The position numbers and the translations under genes were made by a program. Under the pieces are notes generated by a model, which worked only from the letters and a program-made list of their open reading frames with translations, had not been told where the DNA came from and ran no database searches. 64,000 nucleotides of DNA from Anthonomus grandis grandis (taxonomy: Eukaryota; Arthropoda; Insecta; Coleoptera; Curculionidae): the NCBI RefSeq assembly GCF_022605725.1, contig NC_065552.1, forward strand, positions 15,704,785 through 15,768,784. Direction: 5' to 3'. Shown here piece by piece: positions 33,105-45,190 of this stretch. How positions within the stretch are numbered: the stretch's first letter is position 1; every line of letters begins with the position of its first letter.

Positions 33105-33898
33105 CTTAGATCATTGAGAGGCTAGAATTAGTATTGCCGTGGAACTATCGGCAGTTTGTTTGCTTGCAACATCTCTGATGCGATGATGCCAAATGCTTAT
33201 GCAGAAATACCAGAAAAATATTTCATATTATCATAAAAATTGGTCACTTATTTTGACACGCACAAAACCAGACTACTGTTTCTCGTTAATAAAATATGAA
33301 GCATTTTCTTAATAAAATATCATAAGATACTCTATAAAGAAGTCAATATTTAATAAATGCAGGTAACGTCCCTATATTAGAGAAAAGGGGAACAACATCG
33401 CAACGCCACTTGATCGCATTGTTGATTCCACCGACACAAGGAATCGTTACCAGTGACGTCGTCAAAAAATATTTACATGATTTTCAACCAAAAACCAAAG
33501 AAAAAACACAGAACTTTACAAATGCCGAATTTAAAAATAAAGCCGTTTGACAAGTTAACATTTTGCAAGATGCCATCAGTTTCTGCTTGCACACCGTAAA
33601 TTCAATTTTTAAATAAAAATGTAATAGTTTTGCTTTAAAGATGTTATTTTTGTGCGAATAAGATATATCTATTTCTCCTTTTTATTTTTAATCCAAAATC
33701 TAACACCAATAAGTTAAATTAACATTATTATATGCGTTGATATATAGCTGAAAATTTCCTCTTTTGAAAATATGTGTAAACTTGACAACAGAGAATCGAT
33801 GAATGTGTTTATAAACAAAACACCCTCCTTAATCCTGTGCATATGTTGAGCTCAAGCAAAGTTGTTGTTTACTAATTCTAGTCTTTCAATATTCTAAG
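33105..33898 (-). mobile_element. Non-autonomous TIR element, copy 2 (8-bp target duplication)
   Basis: The 794-bp copy is inverted relative to 4881-5577 and matches it over most of its length. Its ends read CTTAGATCATTGAGAGGC and (complement) CTTAGAATATTGAAAGAC. An exact 8-bp duplication, ATTATACC, is at 33097-33104 and 33899-33906. It is about 100 bp longer than copy 1 and also lacks coding. Together the copies define the family. Confidence 0.92.
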
Positions 33899-34159
33899 AT
33901 TATACCTGGTTTACACCAGCATATTAATTGAATTTAGACCTAAATACAATTAGCATCTTATTATAACCTCAATCATAGCCTCAACTTAACTTCTGTAAAA
34001 ACCAAATTATTATTTTAACAATAATTATAGTTTTGGCAGTAAAGCTAAAATAGATATAGTCAAAGTCTCCTTAAATTAAATATCGACGGCTCGCGTATAT
34101 CCTCATAGACGCAAAAAATCTAGGTATATTTTTGGAGAAGGTAAGGGATTTTATTCTCT

Positions 34160-34198
34160 AAAATTAATAAACTTTCGTTTAGAAAGTTTATTGATTTT
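34160..34198. repeat. Hairpin 1 of a pair
   Basis: Seventeen-base arms (34160-34176 and 34182-34198) pair with one mismatch around a 5-base loop. Confidence 0.75.
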
Positions 34199-34216
34199 AG
34201 TAAGTAAGGAAAGTAA

Positions 34217-34255
34217 GTTCGTTTTGAAATTAAATGCTTTAATTTCAAAACGAAC
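34217..34255. repeat. Hairpin 2 of a pair
   Basis: Perfect 18-base arms (34217-34234 and 34238-34255) enclose the loop TGC. It starts 18 bp after hairpin 1. Two strong hairpins in tandem are unlikely by chance even in AT-rich DNA, but no gene or element assignment is possible. Confidence 0.8.
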
Positions 34256-34311
34256 CACCCTTAATAACTTCTTAAAATTAAAAAAAAAAAAACACGCCAA
34301 TCTAGATATAC

Positions 34312-35742
34312 GGGATATTAAGGGGGACGCTTAATTTTATATTTGATAAAGTTCTGTCATTCACCTCCTAACCTACAGCTAACCGCACTTTGATATGTCA
34401 AATAGAAACTCTCATTGTGTAACACAGCCTTGCAAGAACCATTAAAGTGTTTACTCAATAGTGTCAAAAAAAACTAACTCAGTTGACATACCACCGAATA
34501 GTGAGCTAAAATGTCTGGTAATAGTAAATATTTTATCGACGTCATACTTTGGTATGTCAAATGGCTATCCTATAGTATCATACATCATTTTAAAGGGCAT
34601 ACAATTTACCACCCAACGGTGTATAAAAATATAAGCTTATAAACTTATAAACAGTAAGGTTATAAAAAGATAGACAATTAAATTATCGGACAATTTAATT
34701 AGTTCAGGATATATTTTATTAAGTGAGCATGATGGGCTTCGTTACTCGCGAGACAATATTAAAGTCCGTTTTAAAATTATTCACGAACATTGGAAAGTAT
34801 TTGTCCGCTAATATCTCTACATTTGCAAATAATTCGATCCTTTAAATCATTATTATTTCCAGGTAGAGTTTTAAAAACTTTGTTTTTTAAATACCCCTAA
34901 AGATAAAAAATCTAGTGGGGTCTTAAGTCTGGCGACCGTGCGGGCTATTTAAATGTACCACGCCTGCCAATGGAAACTGGAAACTGTTCATTAAGCCACT
35001 CTCGAACTGTTAAAGCCTAGTGCGGAGCTTCAGCTTGTTGAGCTTCATCTAGTTGAAAATACAAATTCATTTAGTATCCCAACACCATTTTCAACCACAG
35101 AAGCAGATGTTTTTTACTTAACGGGGGTCCTCATCAATTCACTGACACATCAATTCGCAAAATTCAATTATCCTATCGAAATCGTCTTCTAGTTGTTGAG
35201 AGATTTGAATTTTGTAGGGAAAGAACTTTTTTTTCAAAATTTTGTATACGGAACCTGTTGAAATATTAGTTAACTCTGTGACTTTAAGAATAGATAATAT
35301 TGGATCCATTACGAATTGTCCCAGTACCGCAATTTGCATGCTTCATTAACAACCCTTTTTCCAGTACAATTTTTATTGTAAACAAATCCCATTTCCTCAA
35401 ACTTTTTTACCAATTCTAGTACATATTTATGGCTTACGTTCTTGCTTGGATGTCAATAATATTGAACAATAATAATCAACTGGTTTTTGAACGTATTAAA
35501 TATGCTAGTTACTGCAATATTATTCTTGTATCTTGCATTATTTCCAGACATTTTTAGTCACTTTTCGCTGGTACGCCAACCGATTTATTTTTTTTGGCAC
35601 TGTTCTAAAGACATTTAAACGCTGTATACAATGATGTTTCACACGATGGAGGTTCACCATTTGATGTATGGAAGTGAGGTTAGCTAGAGTTGAGGAGGTG
35701 ATTAACAGAATTTTGTCAAACATAAAATAAGCGTTCTCCTGT
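34312..35742 (-). mobile_element. Mariner C, decayed mariner-like element
   Basis: The ends, about 125 bp, are inverted copies with roughly 75-80 percent apparent identity (blocks TTCTGT-A-TCACCTCCT and CAAAT present in both). Each end abuts a TATA step, and beyond it the bases CAATCTAGATA on the left are mirrored on the right, so the inverted symmetry continues past the expected terminus. Internal end-like repeats (34490-34600) match the fragments at 24.6-25.7 kb. The transposase reads on the minus strand. Confidence 0.75.
34690..35551 (-). pseudogene. Mariner-like transposase with internal deletion
   Basis: From an ATG at 35549-35551 the minus strand gives MSGNNARYKN, HKYVLELVKKFEEMG near 35420, then MQIAVLGQFVMDPILSILKV and a helix-turn-helix through SVYKILKKKFFPYKI. 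DFDRIIEFCELMCQ ends this part at 35139. The next homologous block is VVENGVGI near 35085 and then the C-terminal half with SPDL-like and LDFF-like residues near 34910. The stretch holding the first catalytic Asp and the VWAGI block is missing. Stops are numerous. It is the same family as the scraps at 24.8-25.35 kb. Confidence 0.8.
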
Positions 35743-36039
35743 ATATCTAGATTGACGTGGTTAAACTCTTAGTGATAAATACAAAAGACAACAGGCGCAA
35801 ATGCAATATTAAATTTAAATTTAAAATACGATAATTACTAATAGACTACAAAAGCGTAAAAAATAGTGTGATGATCTCTGCCAGACCAGGAGGTGAAGCT
35901 CGCCTCGTTTAAGTTGTGACCGCCATTTTTATGAATAATATAATACACTTGAATAACTCATACATAGACCACAGTTTGGCAATACTAAATATCAAGGATA
36001 TGTCTTAACAATGTGTAATGAGTTCTTAGAAGGCACGAA

Positions 36040-36690
36040 TAATAATTTTTAAATTTTTTGTTCATGCGTAGATTGATATCTTTATTGTTTGAACATTTTT
36101 TTATTAATTCCAGATAGTTACAAGATATATAATTACCAATTTCTGTTATACTTAAAAGATTAATAAAAGACGTTTATTATTACTATTTAAAGACTAGTCG
36201 ATTTATATAAGTTTTTGATAACATATTTGATATTGGAAGTATTTAAATATAATTGATATTTGCCTAACCATTTCTTAACCGTGGACATACCTCGTTTAAC
36301 AATAGTTTCTATAGGGTACCATGTATCACCTCTGAACAATATGATAGTCTTGTCTGCGTGAGATATAATTTAACCGCTTGTGTTCAAAGAAAGTAATGAA
36401 TTAGTGTATAAAATAAATAAAATGAGACCTAAAACTGCACATTGTGGGACACCAACTTTAATTGAAATGCTTTCACTTATGCAATATATTATTATAATGA
36501 TTTGCTCACGATTAGTAAGGTACTTAGTAAAAATATTTGGTACTGTAACTTTCACTCCATAGAAGTCAAGAACTGTTAAAAGCCTTTTGTGATTCAGCGT
36601 GTCAACCGCTTTTCGTATATCTAAAAATATTCCTAAAGATTTTCGTCCAATATCAAGATTTTTTATAAATTCATTCTATATTATATTGCA
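36040..36690 (-). pseudogene. Jockey-like reverse transcriptase fragment
   Basis: On the minus strand, across frames: RKSLGIFLDIRKAVDTLNHKRL near 36640-36580 (the RT D-x-x-x-A-F-D block, here with Ala-Val-Asp), YLTNREQ near 36530, VGVPQCAVLGLILFILYTNSL near 36440 (normally VPQGTVLGP) and a decayed ADKTIILF block replacing YADD near 36350. KWLGKYQLYLNTS follows near 36270. Both ends are truncated. Confidence 0.8.
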
Positions 36691-36929
36691 TTGTCTGTAC
36701 TTTAACTTCTTAGAATTCCATTTAGTTTAAATTATTAAAATTGCTTTAATTATTAGAATTAATTAGACGAGATTTAAAAGATTCTTCAAAAATTAAAAAA
36801 ATATACACTTTCGATATATTTTGTTTCCCTAATGGCTTAAAGTCTAATTTCAAGAACCATAGTTGAAACGTTCATATATAAGATAGCTAGTTCGGTTAGC
36901 ATAGCTATATTAGTTTAATTATTTGCCGA

Positions 36930-37559
36930 TCTGTTACCCGTTTAAAATATTTTTTTAGGGTCATAATAATAATGTTATTATTATCGAAAAAATTATCCAT
37001 TTATCAAAAAGACACACACAAGTATTGCAGTATAAACAAAAATGCAAAATCCACAGTGTCTTAGTACTGTATCATAGAATAATAATGTAACGATATTGGA
37101 AATGCGAAGAATATTAGCTGATTCTCCGACATTCTGGAATTACACAAGTGACACACTGCACGACCTCTCTGGAAACACGTGGAAGGTCACCGAATCTGTC
37201 AGAATTATGATCACCCGAGTATATGAGAAGCGGCGTCGCCGCTGGGAGTCAGTTAATCGTTCAGTGCAGTGCAGTTTAAAATATTGGCGAGATATTTAAA
37301 TCGGACATAAATTGTAGTAAATAAATATGATGAAAATAAATATTTTAAGTAGTCGTAAGTAGTCATGTGTAAGTATAAAAATAAATCAGTTGGTAATTTT
37401 CTTACATTGATTGTTTAGCAAATTGACAGCTAACGAACAAAAAAAACGCTATATATAAAACGCTGTCAGGTATGGGGTGTGAATTGTACGTTAGTCAACT
37501 GGATATTGGTGAGTGAAAAATAAATGAACGGTGGTAGTGAACTGAAGTAAGGTGTGCAA
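36930..37559 (+). other. Probable gypsy LTR or leader region
   Basis: The region just upstream of the gypsy coding remnant is locally GC-rich at 37096-37290 (open frame with ESVRIMITRVYEKRRRRW) and then AT-rich. I could not find a second copy downstream of 39880, so an LTR is suspected, not shown. Confidence 0.35.
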
Positions 37560-39880
37560 AAATGCCAAAGGTAGTGGATTTAAGAATTGCTAAGCTGAAA
37601 ATGGAGCTGGAGAAAAGGCACTGCTATACGATGAGACTTGCGGGAACGGCTTTGTAACGCAATATTTAAAGAAGGTGATGTCCCGGACAACTTTATTTTT
37701 GCTAGTGCAAATGATATCGGTGAAATGTTGTAGGGATTACAAAAATAATTGCTGGAAAGTTCTACAAAATTAGAATATTGGACATCAAAATTATCGATGA
37801 GCTGCCTCGTAGACTTTAGCGTCAGTTTGAAGCGGATGCAAGAGCAAACCATTAGCCATCCAGGAAGGCTACTGCCCTTACATTGGCCTTGAGAGAAGAT
37901 ACTGCTGCCGTCCTGCACAGAATGACCAGGAAGTGTACAAACACTTGAAGAATTTAAAGCCAATATTGCACGTTTCAGCAATACTTCGACAAGTTGCGCT
38001 GTGAAAATCAAACTTACGTTTTTAATAGTGGGAAGAAAGGAAGGATTAACATAGTCCAGCACAAAATGAATACAGGAAATGCTAAACCTATCCGACAATT
38101 CTGGTGAAAAGAGAAAAAGTTGATCAGAGACTGGCTTCGACCAAATTCTGTGTAAATTACCGGCAGCTTAATAACGTGACTAAAAAAAACAGCAATCTTT
38201 TTCCTTATATTGATGACACCTTGGAAGACCTGAGAAGTAGATACTGGTAAGTTGATTGACCCCTGAAGTGGGAGAAGACGTCTTTGACGGTGGACGCTAG
38301 ATTATTGCAATTTAACGTGATGCTATTAGGACAATGCTCCTGCCACTTTTGAACGGCTGATGAAAACGAATTTAAGAGAACTGTCCTGGAGACTTGCGTG
38401 GTTTAGTTTAATGACAATATTATGGTAGGAAAAATCTATGAGAAGTGTTCATGAGGCTAGGAGATTCTGGACTTAAGTTGAGCCCAAAGAAATGTCATAT
38501 GTTTTAAAAAGAGTTAATATAAAGAGTCAATAAGTTGCGGTTAATAAGTCAAAGGTCCAGACTGTCAAAGATTCGCTAGTTCCTAAAGACAAACTTGAGC
38601 TACTCAGCTTCTTGGGATTATGCACTTACTACCGATGCTATGTAGGAGGATTTGCAACATTGCCAAGCCGTTAACTAGGCTGACAAGAAATACGAAATTT
38701 ACAATGGACCCAAAAGAGACTCTGACAAGCGCACCTATCCTGAGCTATCCCCTACCTGAACGAAAATTTATACTGGATTCCGACGCTAATAATGTGAGCA
38801 TAGGAGCTGTGTTATCTCAAATACAAGATGGTCAAGAAGAAAAAGTCAGCCCAAGGTAGATCGCAATTATTGCATTACTCGCCGAGATTTGCTAGTGTTG
38901 TAGAGCACAAGTACGTCCACAAGTACGTCTATGGGAGAAAGTTGCTGCTGCGAACTAACCGTGCAGCTTTAAAATAACACATTTGTTTGCACATGTTTAG
39001 AAATCTGGAGGATTAAGTGGCAAGATGGGTAGAGAGGCTATAGGAACTTTAACCCTAAACATCGTGCAGGGAAAATCAGTACAATATGGAAAATCTTGGA
39101 AACTTTGAAAGGATTTCTATTGATGCTTGTGGTCCGTTAAGAGTCAGGGAATAAATATATGGTGATCGTGATGGACTACTTCAGCAAATGGGTTAAGGCG
39201 TGTCTTTAGAGCTACATTCAGACTAAGGTCAAAATTTTGAACTTAGCTTATTCAGTCTTGTTAGAATATCTGAAAATGTTTAGAGTCAAAAGAAAGGAGA
39301 ACGAGAACGATTGCATTATACTTCCAGTCAAATGGTTAGGTAAAACGAGTGATTAGGACTATTAAACCGTAATTATTAATAACGTATTTGGCCAAAGATA
39401 CTAGGATTGAGTTTCCTCACTTTTTCTGCTGGCTTATTAATCAACCATTTATGAAAGCACATGCAAGTCACCGGCTCGCTCTCCTATGCAATCTAAACTT
39501 TCGTTCCCCGCCAGGAACCGACGTTGCCGGGGAGGACCACGTCAGCGCGCTAGGTAGAAGAATGAATGTCATTCTTTATCAGGTGTAAATGTATATTTGA
39601 AATTTTAGCGATCGAATAAAAGACATATATGATATCAATTTTAAAAATCAAAGGTACAGCAACGGTGACTTAGTTTGGCTTTATGATATTAAGAGACGGA
39701 AGGCTCTGTCACTTACACTTTAGACATCGTGGGATGGGCCATAGAAAGTGCTGGAATTTGTCAACGATATTATTTGCAGAATCTCGAGTATTGAACTAAC
39801 TGGCTCCCTATTACGGAAACCACAAAGACGCTGAGCTGCGGCAAACCCAGTCAGAGTCGGATTTGATATTCTATGAATTT
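37560..39880 (+). pseudogene. Ty3/gypsy gag-pol remnant
   Basis: From MPKVVDLRIAKLKMELEKR at 37562 (gag-like start) the plus strand carries decayed pol landmarks in the right order. RT: FCVNYRQLNNVTKKNS near 38147, LLQFNVMLLGQCS near 38305, and FNDNIMV near 38409 (the YLDDI site). RNase H: FILDSDANNVSIGAVLSQ near 38764. Integrase: ISIDACGPLRV near 39114, VMDYFSKW near 39167 and the C-terminal NGDLVWLYDIKRRKA near 39665. The gene order RT, RNase H, integrase is that of Ty3/gypsy. Stops and frameshifts occur throughout, so no polyprotein can be made. An antisense 172-codon frame at 37580-38098 is a by-product. Confidence 0.88.
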
Positions 39881-40069
39881 ATAGCTCATCATACTAACAG
39901 CTGAAATAGTCGGTATGGCGTGAACTGTGAAGTGTAGCATAATCTTTTTGCTGCTTTAACTTAGTATGCTGTGGCGTATTGTGTATCTAAGAATTTATAA
40001 ATGTCTGGAGAAGTAGTTAAAGCTTTTCGTATAAGGTTTCGGAAAATTATTAGCTATGTCGGTTTCCCT

Positions 40070-40850
40070 GGAGAAAACCATTGATTGCTATTTCTACGAA
40101 AGGTTCACTTACAAGAATAGATGTTGCCGCTATCGACACCCACCACCTTTGGAATCATTTCGGAATAAAATGAGCTTAAGCAGTTCGGAATATTAATAGT
40201 CAATAATGCGTTGCTGCAGCTGCTTTTCAGTAATAATCGGCTTTGAGTAAATGAAAGTTTTCAGATGGACCCAGTAGCTGAAACCTAATGAATTAAGATC
40301 TGATGATCTTGCTGGCCATGCTTGTGGACCATCAAGTCCTATCTAACGTTTCTCAAAAAATTGGTTTAAATGATTCCTCACCGCTAGCGGAAAATAAGCT
40401 GGTGCACCATCATGCATAAAATACATGATCTACCTCTATACTATAGAAACATCCTTTAAAAGTGCTGTCAGATCATGTATTAGAAAAATAAAGTAAGTTT
40501 CATCATTTAGCCTAAAATGTTTATTATTATAAGAAATAAGTGAATTTTCGAAAGGTTTAAAATTAACTTTAGGGGTAGACAAATTGGATGTGATATGAAT
40601 GCAGGAGTTAAGTATGAAGAGTCATTCACACAGAATGGCGACTCACGTTTTCCAGCGCTGCAATTTTCCTAATCCCCGGATCTTCCTCTACAGATGCTAA
40701 AATGCGCATCTCAAAATCATGTTTACGTACATAGAAATTACGTCCACGGTCTTGAACCCAGATTAAATGAACCTGCGTCTCTTAGGCGCTGATGAATTCT
40801 CACAAATATCCGGTGATCCAGCCTCTCCGATTTGGATATTTTTGAACATA
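40070..40850 (-). pseudogene. Mariner-like transposase remnant
   Basis: On the minus strand, MHDGAPAYFPLAVRNHLNQF near 40400 holds the second catalytic Asp. GPQAWPARSSDLNS-LGFSYW near 40300 corresponds to SPDLNPLDFYLW with the last catalytic Asp changed to Gly. HLKTFIYSKPI and a decayed C-terminus run to about 40075. An EDPGIRKIAALENVSRHSV-like helix-turn-helix near 40650 is the N-terminal side. The first catalytic block is missing and no TIRs were found. Confidence 0.75.
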
Positions 40851-42037
40851 CAAGCATTTAGCCAAAAGACCTTTTCCGATCGCTTTCCATAAATAAAATG
40901 CATATCTGCCAGTTTACGCACAATGAATTCCATAATTTGTCAAATTTTACATTCACGCATACTTCAACAAAAATAAACTGACGAAAGTACTTATGAACCA
41001 AAAGATTTTTTTGCGTACATGCAAAATAATAGTAATAAGACCGCATACCCTCAATGAATCAAATAGGTATGCATTTAATAAAGAATTTTGATATTTGGTC
41101 TATTTAGTTTTTTAAAATTATAAAATAATAAAAAAATCATGACATTTTAATTTTTTTAAAATTATTTGATAACTGCTTGATTACTTTTGAAACGACATAA
41201 ATTTTATAACTTTATCTTGATTAACCAGTTAGCAACTCATTAGAGCAAACTTTTTACCTTCAATTTTTCCGGCAACTATCGCTCTGGGTGATGTGCCTTA
41301 AAAGTGCCTTTTTTATAGGAAAAAGTATGTAGTTTTTAAAAAATTAATCCACTGCTGAAAAGTTATTCACGAAAAAACCCCCTGAGGTACAGCGATATCT
41401 CAGCAGTTGTTTTATATTAATATGGAAGGTTGATATGCAGTCTTCTCTACCCAATGTACAAGACACGCGTCTTACATTTTAAATTATGAAACAAATAAGT
41501 ATTTAGGTATTTTAAAAAGTCTTATATTAAGGATCCCTATGATTTTTTAAAATTAGACGAAATTTTATTGAATGTATGAAAAAATTAAAAACTGTAATTG
41601 TAAAGCATATCAACTCATTTACAAACTTCTCCTGAGATGTCGGTCTTCATCCAAGATAAGCGTAGTTAGCCTTAATAACAAGCAAACTAAAAATATTAAT
41701 AGTACATCATTTTAGAATAGAGAAAAGCATCTTATCATTACTTGCGGGTCTAGAGCTGCTCTAATTGTACCGACCAGGCAGTGCTAGTAGCTTGGGATGT
41801 AATATTTGGATTACGTAATCCTTCGTGGTAGCGAGCAGAGAATTGGGCTATGTGAATAGGTAAATGTCTCTCACTCGTGCTGTTTTTGTATATGCAAGTA
41901 GTGTACAAATTACCAGATATTACTACGATAGGGTAGCGCGCATCGCAAGTTTCAGTCGTGGCTTCGTTTAAATATTATTATTCAAAGATGGTATTGATTT
42001 CAAATATATTATTTTATTAATAACTTGAAATATTACC
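40851..42037. other. No gene seen; somewhat less AT-rich after 41.7 kb
   Basis: No coding is recognised. 41740-42000 has a more balanced base composition (for example TAGCGCGCATCGCAAG) and directly precedes the candidate first exon at 42038, so a promoter or 5' untranslated region is possible but not shown. Confidence 0.4.
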
Positions 42038-42099
42038 ATGGGTAATAAAAAAGTACAACCAGAAAAGAAGTCTTTATGCAAAATGATCCTCAAGGACGC
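42038..42099 (+). CDS. Tentative first coding exon of a host gene
   Basis: An ATG in a good context (ACCATGG) opens a 20-codon lysine-rich peptide, MGNKKVQPEKKSLCKMILKD, ended by a donor-like GC|GTGAGT at 42099/42100. The frame would stop at once without splicing (TGA at 42101). The N-terminal Met-Gly could be a myristoylation signal if real. No downstream exon is identified. This is a weak call based only on start context and donor. Confidence 0.3.
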
Positions 42100-43930
42100 G
42101 TGAGTCCGCAATTATACTTTGGTTTATTATTTACTAACAGCTACCGTTTGCCATTCGCAAAACCTGATGAATCATATAAAGAGAAGAAAAATGGCACGCA
42201 TTCAATTAAGCATTTATGCCCAGGCGAATCCATTATGCCATCCTTATAAATCAGGCGATAATTGAATCATGCCGCAGTTAAACTAAGAACAGGAGACAAA
42301 ATAGGAAATGGAGTAAAAACGCGCCTGTGGGACCGGCTCTTTATTCCCCCTGTTGTTTTCCCTTTCTTTGCGTCGCATGGCATTTTGACAAATCTGTTTG
42401 TATGATAGTGAAAAAGTGTATATTTTGTTGTTGCGGCGAGGTTTGTGCTTTGCTTTTCCTTCGCAGGACAGGCTATTTCCTGTTAAATTTGTCTTCTTAA
42501 TTTTGCTATGACTTATATAATTTTTTGTGTGTAGAAGTTTGACTTCTGAGTTGAGCTTTTAGTAATACAATATTTTATTATATTATTAGATATAACATAA
42601 CTATTTTTTAAATTAATAAATATTAAATTTAATTTTTATAGGATCATAATAATGATGTAAATTAATGATAATATTTTATCAACTGCAAGTATATTAATAT
42701 GTAAATGTAAATATGTTAATTATTCTCATAATTTTTATTTTGTTTTGCTCTTATTTTGTAGTGTATTAGTAAAGTTAGTCATGTTTAGTATAATATTCTT
42801 AAGTGTAAGGTTAGCTATCAGTAGATTTAGAGTTGTTTGAGGGCTTCAATTAAGGATGGTTTATTGTAAATTTTAGTACTTTACTTACATAATTTTTTGA
42901 TTTAACTGTGGAAACTTTTTTTCGAATAATTCCTTAGGTCTTTAGAAGTAACCGGGTTTGACTACGCACAATATTTTAATCAGTTTTGTTTTTTTTTTTT
43001 GACAAATTTAAACGTAGATGGTTAACAAGAAGCAGGCAAAAGTTATTTAAAAGTTAGGCAAAGGTTATTTGACATCGTTAATAAAAAGAGTGTGTGTCTG
43101 ACCTAAGTGTGTTTCAGAAAAAGTGTATTTTTTTAATTACGTTACAATATTTATAAAATTGCTTTGTTACTATATAAACCTTTAGTAAAGTTCAGGCTTT
43201 TTAAAATGATATATAAACAGCAATAGAAATCCTAAAAATTTTGTGAAACTTGCTTATAGCTCATCAGATATTTGAATTATCACGAGTCGCGATAAAATTT
43301 ATAATATCTTAGGAGTGTGATAAGCTTTAAATCCTGCGATAAAATATCAAAGATATAACTCATAAGATACTTGTATATTAGACGTTTTGAATTTAGAAAC
43401 TCGAAAAAATAGTTTTTTGATAATGGCGCTTTATCAAACAATTTTTTGTTACTTTAAAAATAATTGAATTATAAACTCCCGAATTCTTGAATAATTTATG
43501 ACATAATTTATGAACCACCAAGATTACATGGTCTTTTGATTTTCCTATAAAGAGTTATAAGGTATAAGAGATGTGATCGTTAGGCGATGACTATAAAAAA
43601 CAAGTAATTTAGTTTAAAATAGGTTTAATATGTGCATTTATAAAAATGGTGCAGTTTTCAAAAACACTTTATAAAAATTAATTCTGATAAAGGACAGCAA
43701 CAGCAGGAGAGTTTGTTTTAGGAAAATTGTAACATTTAGGGGAATATGGATTATACAGTATTAATAGTATTTAATAATAAGTGTTTTATATTTAATTTAC
43801 AGAAAAGAAATTGTTCTTAAAAATTACACAGTGGTTAGTTGTCAGATTTGCCAGAAAAGTAAATAAATATGAGATTGGAATGTAAGTTTACAATTACTTG
43901 TGAAAATAAAATGAGAAAATTATGGCATAT
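42100..43930. other. No gene seen
   Basis: Mostly AT-rich; 42100-42450 is more balanced. No transposon or domain recognised. Confidence 0.5.
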
Positions 43931-44143
43931 ATGGTGGCCCATGAAAAACCAGCAAGGTTTGGGGTCCTTTTTTACAAGATTTAAAAAAATGCTTTACTGG
44001 ATTCTATTTACTGAATATTTTAGGTGTGTAAGTAAAAAGTTGTTTTTAAACTATCAAAAATCAGTCAACAATTCGACTTTATCTTCAGTAAACAAGTTGA
44101 TGTGAATTAGTTATTTCTGTGCTTTTCTTTCAATTCGATAAAA

Positions 44144-45190
44144 ATGGTTTATTCTATTGCGGAGAGAGTGGAAATTATTGAATTAGACTTTATAATCAAT
44201 CAATGTGCGAAACTAATGGCAACTTTGTTTAATGAGAGACATGTAGATAAACACGTATATCATGGTTACATCCTAGAGTTGGTGGCAAAACTTCGAGAAA
44301 CCGGTTCAATGGCAAATAAAAAATGAAATATTCAAAATCCAGTGATAAATGAGGCAGTAGCAGTGTTCTCGGTGAAGTTAGTATGAACCCTATACTAAGT
44401 ACCAGAAAACTTTTTCATGTAACGGGAGTCTGGTGGCGGATCACTGTACAGAAAATTCTAAAATATAATAAATGGCACTTATATAAAACAGCTATTTACT
44501 TTTTTATGAAATAATGTCCGAACTAATTTCAAATAATCCCAACTATCTTTTAAATGTTTGCTTCTCAGACGAATGTTGATTTTTTCTCAATGGCACTGTC
44601 AATCGTCATAATTGTCGGTACTGGTCCGACACGAATCCAAGGATCTACCATGAAGTTCATACTCAACACCCTCAAAAATTAAATGTTTGCATTGGTATTT
44701 TTGGTAATCACATAATTGGACCATTTTTCTTACCGGGAAATTTAAATGAAAATACGTACTTAGACCCTTTGCTTTAATTTAAATCTATGCTGGGTTGGGT
44801 TGAGTTCGGTTGGGTTGGGTTTGTAATGCCCTTAATCCAGCATAGATTTAAATTATGGAAAACGACCAAAGGCACCATACGATATTTCAATAAGATGGGG
44901 CTCTTCCCCATTATGCATTACTAGTACGGCAGTTTCTGGATAAAACATTTCCCGGTAGATGGATTGGGAGAAGTTAGGGTGAAGAGCCTTTTTGTGACGA
45001 CATCTGAAATCGAAAATTTATGCCACCCAACCTGAATGAGATTTACGGAACCGCATTATTCATGAATGCCTGAGAAATTTCTCTGGAAGCCGCAGCTCAA
45101 ATTTAAAAAATAAAGCACTATTGTGAAGAAAATTGAATATCCTTTCAAAAGATGTATCACAAGACACCTCTTGACACACCATTATTAAAT
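44144..45190 (+). pseudogene. Mariner-like transposase, heavily mutated
   Basis: It begins MVYSIAERVEIIELDFIINQCAK, DUF4817-like, and continues YILELVAKLRETGSM to a TGA at 44324-44326. After frameshifts, LNVCFSDEC-FFLNGTVN near 44555 holds the first Asp. RYWSDTNPRIYHEVHTQHPQ and IGPFFLPGNL follow. After the inserted foldback come DGALPHYALLVRQFLDKTF near 44897 (second Asp) and WIGRS. The region with the third Asp is partly deleted after 44980. LKSKIYA and a decayed C-terminus end the gene. Confidence 0.85.
44775..44855. repeat. Snapback duplication with GGTTG repeats
   Basis: Perfect 19-bp inverted arms (44775-44793 and 44837-44855) enclose 43 bases that include GGGTTGGGTTGAGTTCGGTT and a second GGTTGGGTTGGG. 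The right arm is native transposase sequence (a decayed NPAL-EIMEND region), so the left arm plus the G/T repeat is the insertion, about 44775-44822. Confidence 0.85.

Noticed and set aside
37580..38098. 172-codon open frame on the minus strand
   Set aside because: It is antisense to gypsy gag/pol remnant sequence on the plus strand and has no domain of its own.
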